Below, in pieces: positions 20,462-25,862 of a stretch of 51,998 bases of DNA. Positions within the stretch are counted from its first letter, which is position 1. Each line of letters starts with the position of its first letter. A model generated the notes under the pieces. The model had not been told where the DNA came from, did no database searches, and worked only from the letters and a program-made list of their open reading frames with translations. This stretch comes from a virus: positions 1-51,998 of IMG/VR virus record IMGVR_UViG_3300025815_000021. One strand, 5' to 3'. A program made the position numbers and the translations under genes.

Positions 20462-20716
20462 ATGTTCGTACCACGAACTAGAAAAATCGATACTAAAGAT
20501 AGTAGCGTTATTGATGTAATTTATTACATGAGTACATTTAAAGAACAAACACTATTTGTACAATTTAACAATGGTGCAATGTATACCTATGATGATGTAC
20601 CTTTTAAACATTTTAAAAGTTTAAGAAGTGCTAATCGTAGAAATAAAAGTGTAGGAAGTTTATTTAACGACTTAGTTAAAAAAAGTGGTTATGCGTATAG
20701 GAAGATTTCACGATGA
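20462..20716 (+). CDS. KTSC-domain protein
   Basis: 84 aa. TLFVQFNNGAMYTYDDVPFKHF followed by SVGSLFNDLVKKSGYAYRKI matches the KTSC domain (beta-rich 'l-V-F-nG-vY-Y-dVP' plus 'S-hG-fFn--I-----y'). KTSC domains occur beside RNA-binding and lysyl-tRNA synthetase-like proteins and in many phages; nucleic acid binding is assumed, not proven. The next ATG overlaps its stop (ATGA). Confidence 0.75.
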   Translation: MFVPRTRKIDTKDSSVIDVIYYMSTFKEQTLFVQFNNGAMYTYDDVPFKHFKSLRSANRRNKSVGSLFNDLVKKSGYAYRKISR

Positions 20717-20886
20717 AGTCTTCTTATGCAAGAGAACTACACAAAGCAACAACTATTCTTTTAAATACACTTATGGTATTAGGAGAGCCATTCGAATTTG
20801 ACAGCGATTTAATATGCGCTGATGAATTATTTGATGAGTGCTTATGCCCCAATTGTATTTATAAGAGTGTTAAAGGAGAAATATGA
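20713..20886 (+). CDS. 57-aa protein with C-terminal CxxC
   Basis: Starts MKSSYARELHKATTILLNTL. An acidic middle leads to CLCPNC near residue 45. Coupled to the KTSC gene (ATGA) and to the next gene, whose ribosome site AAAGGAG lies inside it. Function unknown. Confidence 0.6.
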   Translation: MKSSYARELHKATTILLNTLMVLGEPFEFDSDLICADELFDECLCPNCIYKSVKGEI

Positions 20887-21050
20887 GTGAGCCATTTTTA
20901 TACAATACAAAGTTATACGAAATTTTAGATATTTCTGGTAATGGAGTATTTAACACACTAGATATCATATTGTATTGGTGTTATTTCGTAACAGTTGTAT
21001 TTTTTTACAAAACTGTTGTTAGCAAAGTAATTAAGAAGAGTGGCAAATAA
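20883..21050 (+). CDS. small single-pass membrane protein
   Basis: 55 aa. The segment TLDIILYWCYFVTVVFFYK forms one membrane span, followed by a basic tail KVIKKSGK, so the C-terminus should be cytoplasmic. ATGA overlap upstream. The end of the gene forms one side of a terminator hairpin. Could be a holin-like or superinfection-exclusion protein, but nothing assigns it. Confidence 0.6.
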   Translation: MSEPFLYNTKLYEILDISGNGVFNTLDIILYWCYFVTVVFFYKTVVSKVIKKSGK

Positions 21051-21068
21051 GCTACTCTTCTTAATTTT
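21033..21068 (+). terminator. intrinsic terminator overlapping CDS end
   Basis: AAGAAGAGT and ACTCTTCTT form a stem with a further GC pair, followed by AATTTTTA. Confidence 0.75.
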
Positions 21069-21104
21069 TACAGCTGATCTAATTTAATTATTTCGGATCT
21101 AATC

Positions 21105-21128
21105 TGACTATTTTAGATTTCGTAATGA
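21105..21128 (+). promoter_or_regulatory. second-class element C8
   Basis: TGACTA 21105-21110, 12-bp gap, TAATGA 21123-21128, then AT-rich. Confidence 0.55.
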
Positions 21129-21167
21129 TTAAAAAAATATATGCAAAAAATAAGTTATAAAATACCT

Positions 21168-21196
21168 GTAACCTTTTAGCGTTATAGGGTGTCTAA
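21168..21196 (+). promoter_or_regulatory. ECF-type promoter P17
   Basis: GTAACC 21168-21173, 17-bp spacer, GTCTAA 21191-21196, serving 21214. Confidence 0.8.
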
Positions 21197-21213
21197 TCGT
21201 AAAGGAGAAAAAA

Positions 21214-21336
21214 ATGATTATAGGAATGTTAGATAAATTCTTAAAAGAATTAAAAAAAGAACAACAACTTAAAGAACACATTGAAAGAGAAAACGATAAC
21301 CCTGATAGCGTTTTTTATACTGGCGATAAAAAATAA
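21214..21336 (+). CDS. 40-aa charged helical micro-protein
   Basis: Starts MIIGMLDKFLKELKKEQQLK, an amphipathic helix with alternating K and E. AAAGGAGAAAAAA before ATG. It has its own promoter. Function unknown. Confidence 0.6.
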   Translation: MIIGMLDKFLKELKKEQQLKEHIERENDNPDSVFYTGDKK

Positions 21337-21344
21337 AATTAGGT

Positions 21345-21373
21345 GTAACCTTTTTACTTTTAAAGGTGTCTAA
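21345..21373 (+). promoter_or_regulatory. ECF-type promoter P18
   Basis: GTAACC 21345-21350, 17-bp spacer, GTCTAA 21368-21373, serving 21400. Confidence 0.8.
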
Positions 21374-21399
21374 TAAGTACAAGCTAACAAGGAGAAAAT

Positions 21400-21579
21400 A
21401 TGACCGATAAAGAGTTCTTTAGTGCTATTAGTGGCGTGGAAGATACTGAATTAACTGGCGATGAGCTTATTGATTGCGGTAACTGTATGGTACGAATACC
21501 TAAAGAAATATTGCAAGACGCGGGAGATTACATTTTTTTAAATGAATACACTTGCGAAAATTGTAACGAGCCATATTAA
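21400..21579 (+). CDS. 59-aa zinc-binding acidic protein
   Basis: CGNC near residue 26 and CENC near 52 form a two-pair zinc ribbon in an acidic protein that starts MTDKEFFSAISGVEDTELTG. AAGGAGAAAAT ribosome site. Followed after 11 bp by another zinc-ribbon gene. Confidence 0.65.
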   Translation: MTDKEFFSAISGVEDTELTGDELIDCGNCMVRIPKEILQDAGDYIFLNEYTCENCNEPY

Positions 21580-21590
21580 AGGAGTAAATA

Positions 21591-21923
21591 ATGGACATGT
21601 ATGATATTGAAGACAGCGTCATTGAAAAAATAGCGCTAGATATTTTAAAATCTAAACTCGAATGGAATAGAGCTGAAGATTTTAGAACATTGTTTAGTTA
21701 CGATAGTAAAAATGTAGAAGTTACATTTTCATTATCAGCTACGATTGATGAAACTGATTTAGAAGTATGGAATGATAGAAATAACTATTACCCCAATTGT
21801 TACAGCTGTAACAAAGTCCTACTGGATAGCCATGACGAAATCGATTGTATTGATGATGAGCCATTCTGTAGGGAGTGCTATAGCAAACAAGAAGCAAAAC
21901 AAGAATTAGCAATTGATAATTAA
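21591..21923 (+). CDS. zinc-ribbon acidic protein
   Basis: 110 aa. CYSCNKVLLDSHDEIDCIDD and CRECYSK give a CxxC ... CxxC treble-clef pattern near the C-terminus. The N-terminus MDMYDI is shared with the protein at 22681, which suggests distant kinship or a common start. Ends in a terminator-like hairpin. Confidence 0.65.
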   Translation: MDMYDIEDSVIEKIALDILKSKLEWNRAEDFRTLFSYDSKNVEVTFSLSATIDETDLEVWNDRNNYYPNCYSCNKVLLDSHDEIDCIDDEPFCRECYSKQEAKQELAIDN

Positions 21924-21940
21924 TTCAATTGCTAATTCTT
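21901..21940 (+). terminator. 15-bp hairpin at CDS end
   Basis: AAGAATTAGCAATTG pairs perfectly with CAATTGCTAATTCTT. No T run follows, so it may act in RNA stability or as a bidirectional pause. Confidence 0.55.
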
Positions 21941-21957
21941 AAAATGTATTATATAAT
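21929..21957 (+). promoter_or_regulatory. sigma70-like promoter
   Basis: TTGCTA, 17-bp spacer, TATAAT (21952-21957), before the gene at 21983. One of the few small genes here without the ECF-type element. Confidence 0.5.
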
Positions 21958-21982
21958 TAGAAAAAACAACATAGGAGAAAAA

Positions 21983-22243
21983 ATGAACGCAAACTTAATT
22001 ACTGAGAATGTAGAGCAACAAAAAAAAGAACAGCTTAAAAAATTAGCTAGTCATTTTAATTACTCTACATGTGATGAGTTAGAAAAGCCATTACCTGAAT
22101 TTGAGCAATTCATAATTAGAGATGGATTTGTTTTTCAATTAGATACAATAATTGAAAATAATTCTAAAACTTGTCCAAAAAAACACAATAGCGATACAGC
22201 AGTGTATAAATTATTTAATGGCGCTATCGGATACGATAGTTAA
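21983..22243 (+). CDS. paralogous small protein A
   Basis: 86 aa from ATG 21983 after TAGGAGAAAAA. FQLDTIIENNSKTCPKKHNS and AVYKLFNGAIGYDS at the C-terminus are closely matched by the protein at 23611. Conserved cysteine and histidines (TCPKKHN) may bind metal. Function unknown. Followed by a strong terminator. Confidence 0.7.
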   Translation: MNANLITENVEQQKKEQLKKLASHFNYSTCDELEKPLPEFEQFIIRDGFVFQLDTIIENNSKTCPKKHNSDTAVYKLFNGAIGYDS

Positions 22244-22264
22244 GTAAATATAATACATGGACTA

Positions 22265-22294
22265 AAGGCGGGTATTTATTACCCGCCTTTTTTT
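22265..22294 (+). terminator. intrinsic terminator
   Basis: AAGGCGGGTA and TACCCGCCTT form a 10-bp stem with a 5-nt loop and a T tract. Confidence 0.88.
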
Positions 22295-22303
22295 ATTTAA
22301 TTC

Positions 22304-22326
22304 TGACTAATTCTGTTCCTTGATGA
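22304..22326 (+). promoter_or_regulatory. second-class element C9
   Basis: TGACTA 22304-22309, 11-bp gap, TGATGA 22321-22326. Confidence 0.5.
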
Positions 22327-22402
22327 TAAAAGAAATAAATATAAATTTTAAAAAAGTTAGATCGTAATTTTTGATTCTAAAACCCCATGAAATCTAATCA
22401 TC

Positions 22403-22426
22403 TGACTATTTTTTTTTCGGTAATGA
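22403..22426 (+). promoter_or_regulatory. second-class element C10
   Basis: TGACTA 22403-22408, 12-bp T-rich gap, TAATGA 22421-22426. A LexA-type box lies 31 bp downstream. Confidence 0.55.
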
Positions 22427-22456
22427 GCAAAGTTATAAATACCATTTTGATCGTTT

Positions 22457-22472
22457 TCGAACACCTGTTCGA
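22457..22472. promoter_or_regulatory. LexA-type SOS box 1
   Basis: TCGAAC-ACCT-GTTCGA is a perfect match to the Gram-positive/mycobacterial LexA operator. It sits 31 bp downstream of element C10, where a bound repressor could block it. Confidence 0.65.
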
Positions 22473-22560
22473 TTTGTGAAAATTTTCACATTCTCGTAAA
22501 AATCTAAATGTAAAGTTTAGGTTTAGATTTTACCAATTAAAAAAAAATTAAAAAAAATAT

Positions 22561-22589
22561 GTAACCTTCTTGTATTCAATGCGGTCTAA
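22561..22589 (+). promoter_or_regulatory. ECF-type promoter P19
   Basis: GTAACC 22561-22566, 17-bp spacer, GTCTAA 22584-22589. Confidence 0.75.
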
Positions 22590-22596
22590 GTATTTG

Positions 22597-22652
22597 AGCG
22601 GGTAAAGTTGCAAACTTACCTTAGGGTTAGATAACAAAAACTTTAACCCGCT
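22597..22652 (+). ncRNA. folded leader RNA
   Basis: AGCGGGTAAAGT pairs with ACTTTAACCCGCT, with one bulged A, and the loop can form a competing GGTAAAGTT/AACTTACC hairpin. The leader lies between P19 and the ribosome site of 22681. Two mutually exclusive folds suggest control of that gene. Confidence 0.55.
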
Positions 22653-22680
22653 TAACTAACAACATAAGGAGAATAAAAAA

Positions 22681-22884
22681 ATGGATATGTACGATATCGA
22701 TCAATTAACTCATGAAATAATTGAATTAGTTGACGCTCTAAAATTAATTAAAAGATATAGCAATGATGAGATAGCTTTTAATAATTTAAAAGAAGATATG
22801 TTAATTAATTATAAAATGAGTAAAAAGAATGAATTAAATACACTTATATTAGATTTATTCGATGATAAAAAAGGAGAGTTATAA
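22681..22884 (+). CDS. unknown small helical protein
   Basis: 67 aa, starts MDMYDIDQLTHEIIELVDAL. Helical and charged. AAGGAGAATAAAAAA before ATG, behind the folded leader. Followed immediately by 22886. Confidence 0.65.
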   Translation: MDMYDIDQLTHEIIELVDALKLIKRYSNDEIAFNNLKEDMLINYKMSKKNELNTLILDLFDDKKGEL

Positions 22885-22885
22885 A

Positions 22886-23104
22886 ATGACTAGGAAAGAT
22901 TATATAACTTTGGCGGGTATTTTTTCTATATCTAGATTAGAAATAGAAGAATTAAATATTCCAGAAGATCAAAAAAAATTAATATTAAAAGAGGTTAGAA
23001 ATATTATTTCTAATTTAGGCGGTGTATTAGCTGAAGATAATCATCGTTTTGATTATGAGCGTTTTATAACCGCTTGCAAATATAATGATATTTCTTATAA
23101 ATGA
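22886..23104 (+). CDS. unknown small protein
   Basis: 72 aa from ATG 22886, chosen for AAAGGAGAGTTATAAA. Starts MTRKDYITLAGIFSISRLEI. Helical, with a C-terminal FDYERFITACKYN. This resembles small phage proteins of about 60-70 aa with a 'KDY..iA..i' start, function unknown. Confidence 0.65.
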   Translation: MTRKDYITLAGIFSISRLEIEELNIPEDQKKLILKEVRNIISNLGGVLAEDNHRFDYERFITACKYNDISYK

Positions 23105-23186
23105 AATATTAAAAAATATTGAAGAAGATAAAATTCAAAAAGGTCTTAAAAAAAGAAAAAGAAAAACACGAAGAAAATCTTCTTAA
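23085..23186 (+). CDS. possible 33-aa basic peptide
   Basis: Starts MIFLINEILKNIEEDKIQKG and ends in a K/R-rich tail. It overlaps the previous gene by 20 bp, lacks a clear ribosome site and ends just before a strong terminator. Coupled translation is possible. Confidence 0.4.
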   Translation: MIFLINEILKNIEEDKIQKGLKKRKRKTRRKSS

Positions 23187-23190
23187 AATT

Positions 23191-23226
23191 AACCCGATAA
23201 CTTTAAAAGGTTATCGGGTTTTTTTT
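23191..23226 (+). terminator. intrinsic terminator
   Basis: AACCCGATAAC and GTTATCGGGTT form an 11-bp stem followed by eight T. Confidence 0.9.
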
Positions 23227-23311
23227 GGATCTGTGTGACTCTTGATCCCAATAGGAAATTTTAAATAACTTTCCGCTAGTAATACATAGAAGAAAAAATA
23301 TTTAAATATAC

Positions 23312-23340
23312 TTTACATATTTAAAAAAGGTTTATATAAT
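23312..23340 (+). promoter_or_regulatory. sigma70-type promoter
   Basis: TTTACA 23312-23317, 17-bp spacer, TATAAT 23335-23340. It drives the four-gene group starting at 23369. Confidence 0.75.
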
Positions 23341-23368
23341 AATTAAAAAGAACATAGGAGAAGAAAAA

Positions 23369-23608
23369 ATGAAAAATACATTAACAGTAGAACCGATTAA
23401 ATTCGAATCTAAAAGTTATGTAAATTATCATTGTGAATATTGCAATAATGAAATAGAAGAAAATTACTATTTCTTTATTCTAGATCATAAGCATATATAC
23501 AAAGAATTAATGATATGCGGGTTAGATCTTGAAGACGCGATAAACACAATAGTAATGAAATATGATAAATTACAACTAATTCATAATATAAATAAAAGGA
23601 GTATATAA
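23369..23608 (+). CDS. unknown protein with CxxC
   Basis: 79 aa, starts MKNTLTVEPIKFESKSYVNY. CEYCNNEIEENYYF is half a zinc ribbon, and one more cysteine follows (MICGLD). Driven by a clear sigma70-type promoter. Function unknown. Confidence 0.65.
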   Translation: MKNTLTVEPIKFESKSYVNYHCEYCNNEIEENYYFFILDHKHIYKELMICGLDLEDAINTIVMKYDKLQLIHNINKRSI

Positions 23609-23610
23609 AC

Positions 23611-23892
23611 ATGGATAAAGAAAATAACATTCTAGAAAATGCGGAGCTTGTAACCGCATACACTAGCAAACTAAAAAAACAACAAAGAGAGTATGGAAAT
23701 AAATTTCACAATGGCAGTTGTGAAGAATTAGATCGTCCGCAGTCTAATTTTGATGAAATAATAGTTAGAGATAACTTAATATTTGAATTAGTGGAAATTA
23801 TTCCTAACAAGTCAAAGAGTTGTAAAAATAGGCACAATGGAGCTACTGGAGTGTATAAAATCTTTAATGGAGCTCTAGGATACGATATATAG
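23611..23892 (+). CDS. paralogous small protein B
   Basis: 93 aa. The C-terminal half (FDEIIVRDNLIFELVEIIPN, then SCKNRHNGATGVYKIFNGAL) matches the protein at 21983, residue pattern and length alike. N-terminal helix charged. The two copies use the same class of sigma70-like promoter, unlike most neighbours. Confidence 0.7.
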   Translation: MDKENNILENAELVTAYTSKLKKQQREYGNKFHNGSCEELDRPQSNFDEIIVRDNLIFELVEIIPNKSKSCKNRHNGATGVYKIFNGALGYDI

Positions 23893-23895
23893 AAC

Positions 23896-24078
23896 ATGAA
23901 TAGAAAAACATTCATATTAGAAGATAACAAACCAGTTAGAAGAAATATAAAAGAATTATATATTCAATGGTTACAGCTTCAATATGGTAATAATTTACAC
24001 ATTCATGAAATGAGCGCTAACCATTTTAAATTGGTTAGCGTTTCATTAATGGATAGTAGAAGAAATGGAGAAAATTAA
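23896..24078 (+). CDS. unknown small basic protein
   Basis: 60 aa, starts MNRKTFILEDNKPVRRNIKE. Basic, with IQWLQLQYGNN in the centre. Begins 3 bp after the previous stop and lacks a strong ribosome site. It overlaps the next start by 14 bp. Confidence 0.6.
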   Translation: MNRKTFILEDNKPVRRNIKELYIQWLQLQYGNNLHIHEMSANHFKLVSVSLMDSRRNGEN

Positions 24079-24349
24079 AATAATGAAGGTTAAAGAATTA
24101 AAAAATACATTAGATGATATTTTTTATATACTCGGAGACGATGAACTTTTTGGAGATATGTTAGAACATGGAGAATTTGAATTTCATTCTAACCATTCAA
24201 AGAATGGCGGTTATGAATGTCAATTATGTTATTTAAATCTTCCAAAAGGTAAATTAACTATTAATGATCTTTTATATTCCTATGAAGAAATAAAAGATTT
24301 TAAAATAGGTTTCGAGCGTAACATAGAAGATTATCTACAAGGTATTTAA
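24065..24349 (+). CDS. unknown acidic protein
   Basis: 94 aa, or 88 from the second ATG at 24083. MKVKELKNTLDDIFYILGDD resembles the start of the protein at 16217. CQLC in the centre. Last gene of the small-gene block, closed by a terminator. Confidence 0.65.
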   Translation: MEKIKIMKVKELKNTLDDIFYILGDDELFGDMLEHGEFEFHSNHSKNGGYECQLCYLNLPKGKLTINDLLYSYEEIKDFKIGFERNIEDYLQGI

Positions 24350-24360
24350 AAAAACTCATT

Positions 24361-24400
24361 AAAAGATCTAGAAGATTAATTTCTTCTAGATCTTTTTTTT
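24361..24400 (+). terminator. intrinsic terminator
   Basis: AAAAGATCTAGAAG and its complement form a long stem followed by T8. Works in either direction by sequence. Confidence 0.88.
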
Positions 24401-24603
24401 ATTTGCTGGGTTAGGTTACCTTATTAAAATATAAATAAAATATGAATGTAAACTTTAGGTTTAGATTTTTTTTGATGATAACCCATTTTCAAAATCAAGA
24501 AAAAATTTTTTTTCTGTGGCATATAGCACTGCGAACGCTAATGACACTTTGCAATGACAGAAAATATTTCACGCATTAATTTGGATCTTCTTTATACTCA
24601 GTA

Positions 24604-24685
24604 TTGCTTAAATAAAGATGTTTAAGCGTTGAGGGTACATTAATACTAATGTAGGGAAATAAAGGAGTCCTGTGAGGCTCCTTTT
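24604..24685 (+). ncRNA. three-hairpin small RNA candidate
   Basis: TATACT (24593-24598) is followed 7 bp later by GCTTAAA/TTTAAGC (24606-24627), then TACATTA-ATAC-TAATGTA (24636-24653), then a terminator hairpin AAGGAG...CTCCTTTT. The first helix starts at the expected transcription start. No -35 box at good spacing is seen. Confidence 0.5.
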
Positions 24686-24768
24686 CCTATTGGGTAGCCC
24701 TTTTCTCTCCTGGCATAGCATTTTCTTTGAAAATCGGCACCCCCTACTTATATTTTTACTTACTGTTA

Positions 24769-24798
24769 TTGACATACAATATTTCGACTTTCTCTATT
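24769..24798 (+). promoter_or_regulatory. sigma70-like promoter for terminase small subunit
   Basis: TTGACA 24769-24774, 18-bp spacer, TCTATT 24793-24798. The ATG at 24804 lies 5 bp further on, so the transcript would be leaderless. Confidence 0.45.
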
Positions 24799-24803
24799 TA
24801 CCT

Positions 24804-25220
24804 ATGGTAGAATTAAGAGTAGATATGGGTAGACCAATAAAATTAAATGAAGATAAACTGCAACAGATCTGTAAGTGGCTAACTGCAGGACATTTTATTG
24901 AACAAGCTGCTTCTTTGAGTGGTGTTTCTTCAGCCAGTATATACAATTGGTTGTCTAGAGGCAAAGAAGATTCCAACAATGGAGAACAAACAATTTATTC
25001 AGAGTTTTTAGAGAGGGTAGTAGAATCTAAAGCTAAAGCTGAAGCATTGTTTTTAAACACAGTAAGACAGGCTGCACAAAATGGTGTATGGCAGGCTGCA
25101 ACCTGGTATTTGGAGAGATCTAACCCATCTTGGAATAAAGAACTTCAGAAACAGATCCTAGAAGATCAACAACTTGCACTTCAAGAAGAAGAAGTCATTG
25201 TTGTAGAATATTCTAAATAA
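24804..25220 (+). CDS. probable small terminase subunit (HTH protein)
   Basis: 138 aa from ATG 24804; ATG 24825 (MGRPIKLN) is an alternative. The N-terminal part GRPIKLNEDKLQQICKWL then AASLSGVSSASIYNWLSRGK is the helix-turn-helix seen in many phage small terminases and related DNA-recognition proteins. Then come an ERVVESKAKAEALFLNTVR helix and AATWYLERSNPSWNK, a 'tWyLer' motif common to this group. It would recognise the packaging site and bring DNA to the large terminase at 28279. The 3-kb separation from that gene is unusual. Confidence 0.7.
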   Translation: MVELRVDMGRPIKLNEDKLQQICKWLTAGHFIEQAASLSGVSSASIYNWLSRGKEDSNNGEQTIYSEFLERVVESKAKAEALFLNTVRQAAQNGVWQAATWYLERSNPSWNKELQKQILEDQQLALQEEEVIVVEYSK

Positions 25221-25383
25221 CCTCGAATCGCGCCCCCATAATGAGTCGAATTTATGTAATATTTGATGACAAAAAATTTTTTTATCCCCTGGACAGATAA
25301 TTATATTGTGGCATACTGTTTCCCAAGGAAAAATGGATCTCTAAAGCAAAGAGGACCTGGAAAACCAGATCCCCTTAGCCAAC

Positions 25384-25473
25384 AAAGGAGGACACTATGA
25401 GTACACAATAAGAGAAATACGAATGTCTCTTAGATCATATTGTCTTACTCTTATTATATAGGCTAGTAAGAGT
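25384..25473 (+). promoter_or_regulatory. four-codon leader ORF with tandem hairpins
   Basis: AAAGGAGG (25384-25391), a full Shine-Dalgarno, precedes ATG-AGT-ACA-CAA-TAA (25397-25411). The stop lies in hairpin TAAGAGA/TCTCTTA (25409-25432), and a second hairpin ACTCTTA/TAAGAGT follows (25447-25473). This fits a translation-coupled attenuator or a ribosome trap. Confidence 0.5.
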
Positions 25474-25510
25474 GTATTACAAGTTTTTTAAGCCGAGTTT
25501 TTTTAGGCAC

Positions 25511-25623
25511 CACTATATGTAGTGTTATTTGAGTGTAGACACACTATATATAGTGTCGAACAAATGTTCGATTATCCATACATACTATATGTAGTATGTC
25601 AATGTGCTAATACCACTATATGT
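25511..25623. repeat. four phased palindromes CACTATATGTAGTG
   Basis: Sites at 25511-25524, 25542-25555, 25581-25598 (CATACTATATGTAGTATG) and a partial one at 25614-25623. Centres are 31, 41 and 31 bp apart, close to whole helical turns, so a bound protein would sit on one face of the DNA. Confidence 0.75.
25556..25571. promoter_or_regulatory. LexA-type SOS box 2
   Basis: TCGAAC-AAAT-GTTCGA, a perfect Gram-positive/mycobacterial LexA site between phased palindromes 2 and 3. Confidence 0.65.
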
Positions 25624-25638
25624 TGGGTGTTCAAATTC

Positions 25639-25681
25639 TTGGATCCCTAGGGGTACAATATTTTGGATCCCTAGGGGTACA
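25639..25681. repeat. two 19-bp direct repeats
   Basis: TTGGATCCCTAGGGGTACA occurs at 25639-25657 and 25663-25681, a 24-bp period. Each copy contains the near-palindrome CCCTAGGGG. Confidence 0.85.
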
Positions 25682-25694
25682 GTGGATTGTACAC

Positions 25695-25734
25695 TAACTA
25701 TACCTAATTAACTATACCTATTTAACATAGACCT
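25695..25734. repeat. 14-bp-period iteron-like repeats
   Basis: TAACTATACCTA at 25695-25706 and 25709-25720, with a diverged third copy TAACATAGACCTA after it. Confidence 0.7.
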
Positions 25735-25784
25735 ATTGCAGAGAGAGTAGTTATGTCAGGTAAGTATCTTTTTTTAAAAAGTGT

Positions 25785-25813
25785 GTAACCTTTTTCTATG
25801 AATAGTAGTCAAA
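25785..25813 (+). promoter_or_regulatory. ECF-type promoter P20 (variant -10)
   Basis: GTAACC 25785-25790, 17-bp spacer, GTCAAA 25808-25813. The only copy with a changed -10 box and the rightmost one. Confidence 0.6.
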
Positions 25814-25833
25814 TAAATATAAATAAATAAAAT

Positions 25834-25862
25834 TTCACATAAAAACATATATGTGATATAGT
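25834..25862 (+). promoter_or_regulatory. sigma70-like promoter
   Basis: TTCACA, 17-bp spacer, TATAGT (25857-25862), before 25887. CACATA and TATATGTG in it form an imperfect inverted repeat. Confidence 0.45.

Larger units (their letters stand above)
22295..22680. promoter_or_regulatory. regulatory region without genes
   Basis: It holds two second-class elements, a LexA-type SOS box, the palindrome TGTGAAAATTTTCACA (22475-22490), an AATCTAAA ... TTTAGATT inverted repeat (22501-22529) that includes the 14-bp repeat TTTAGGTTTAGATT, promoter P19 and a folded leader. No ORF is supported. Confidence 0.6.
24401..24803. promoter_or_regulatory. regulatory region with sRNA candidate
   Basis: No gene is supported. 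The region holds the third copy of TTTAGGTTTAGATT (24454-24467), TATACT at 24593-24598, a three-hairpin unit (24604-24685) and TTGACA at 24769-24774 before the small terminase gene. Confidence 0.5.

Noticed and set aside
24401-24450. Further ECF-type promoter from GGTTAGGTTACC
   Set aside because: The element lies in other orientation and context, with no GTCTAA at 16-17 bp.
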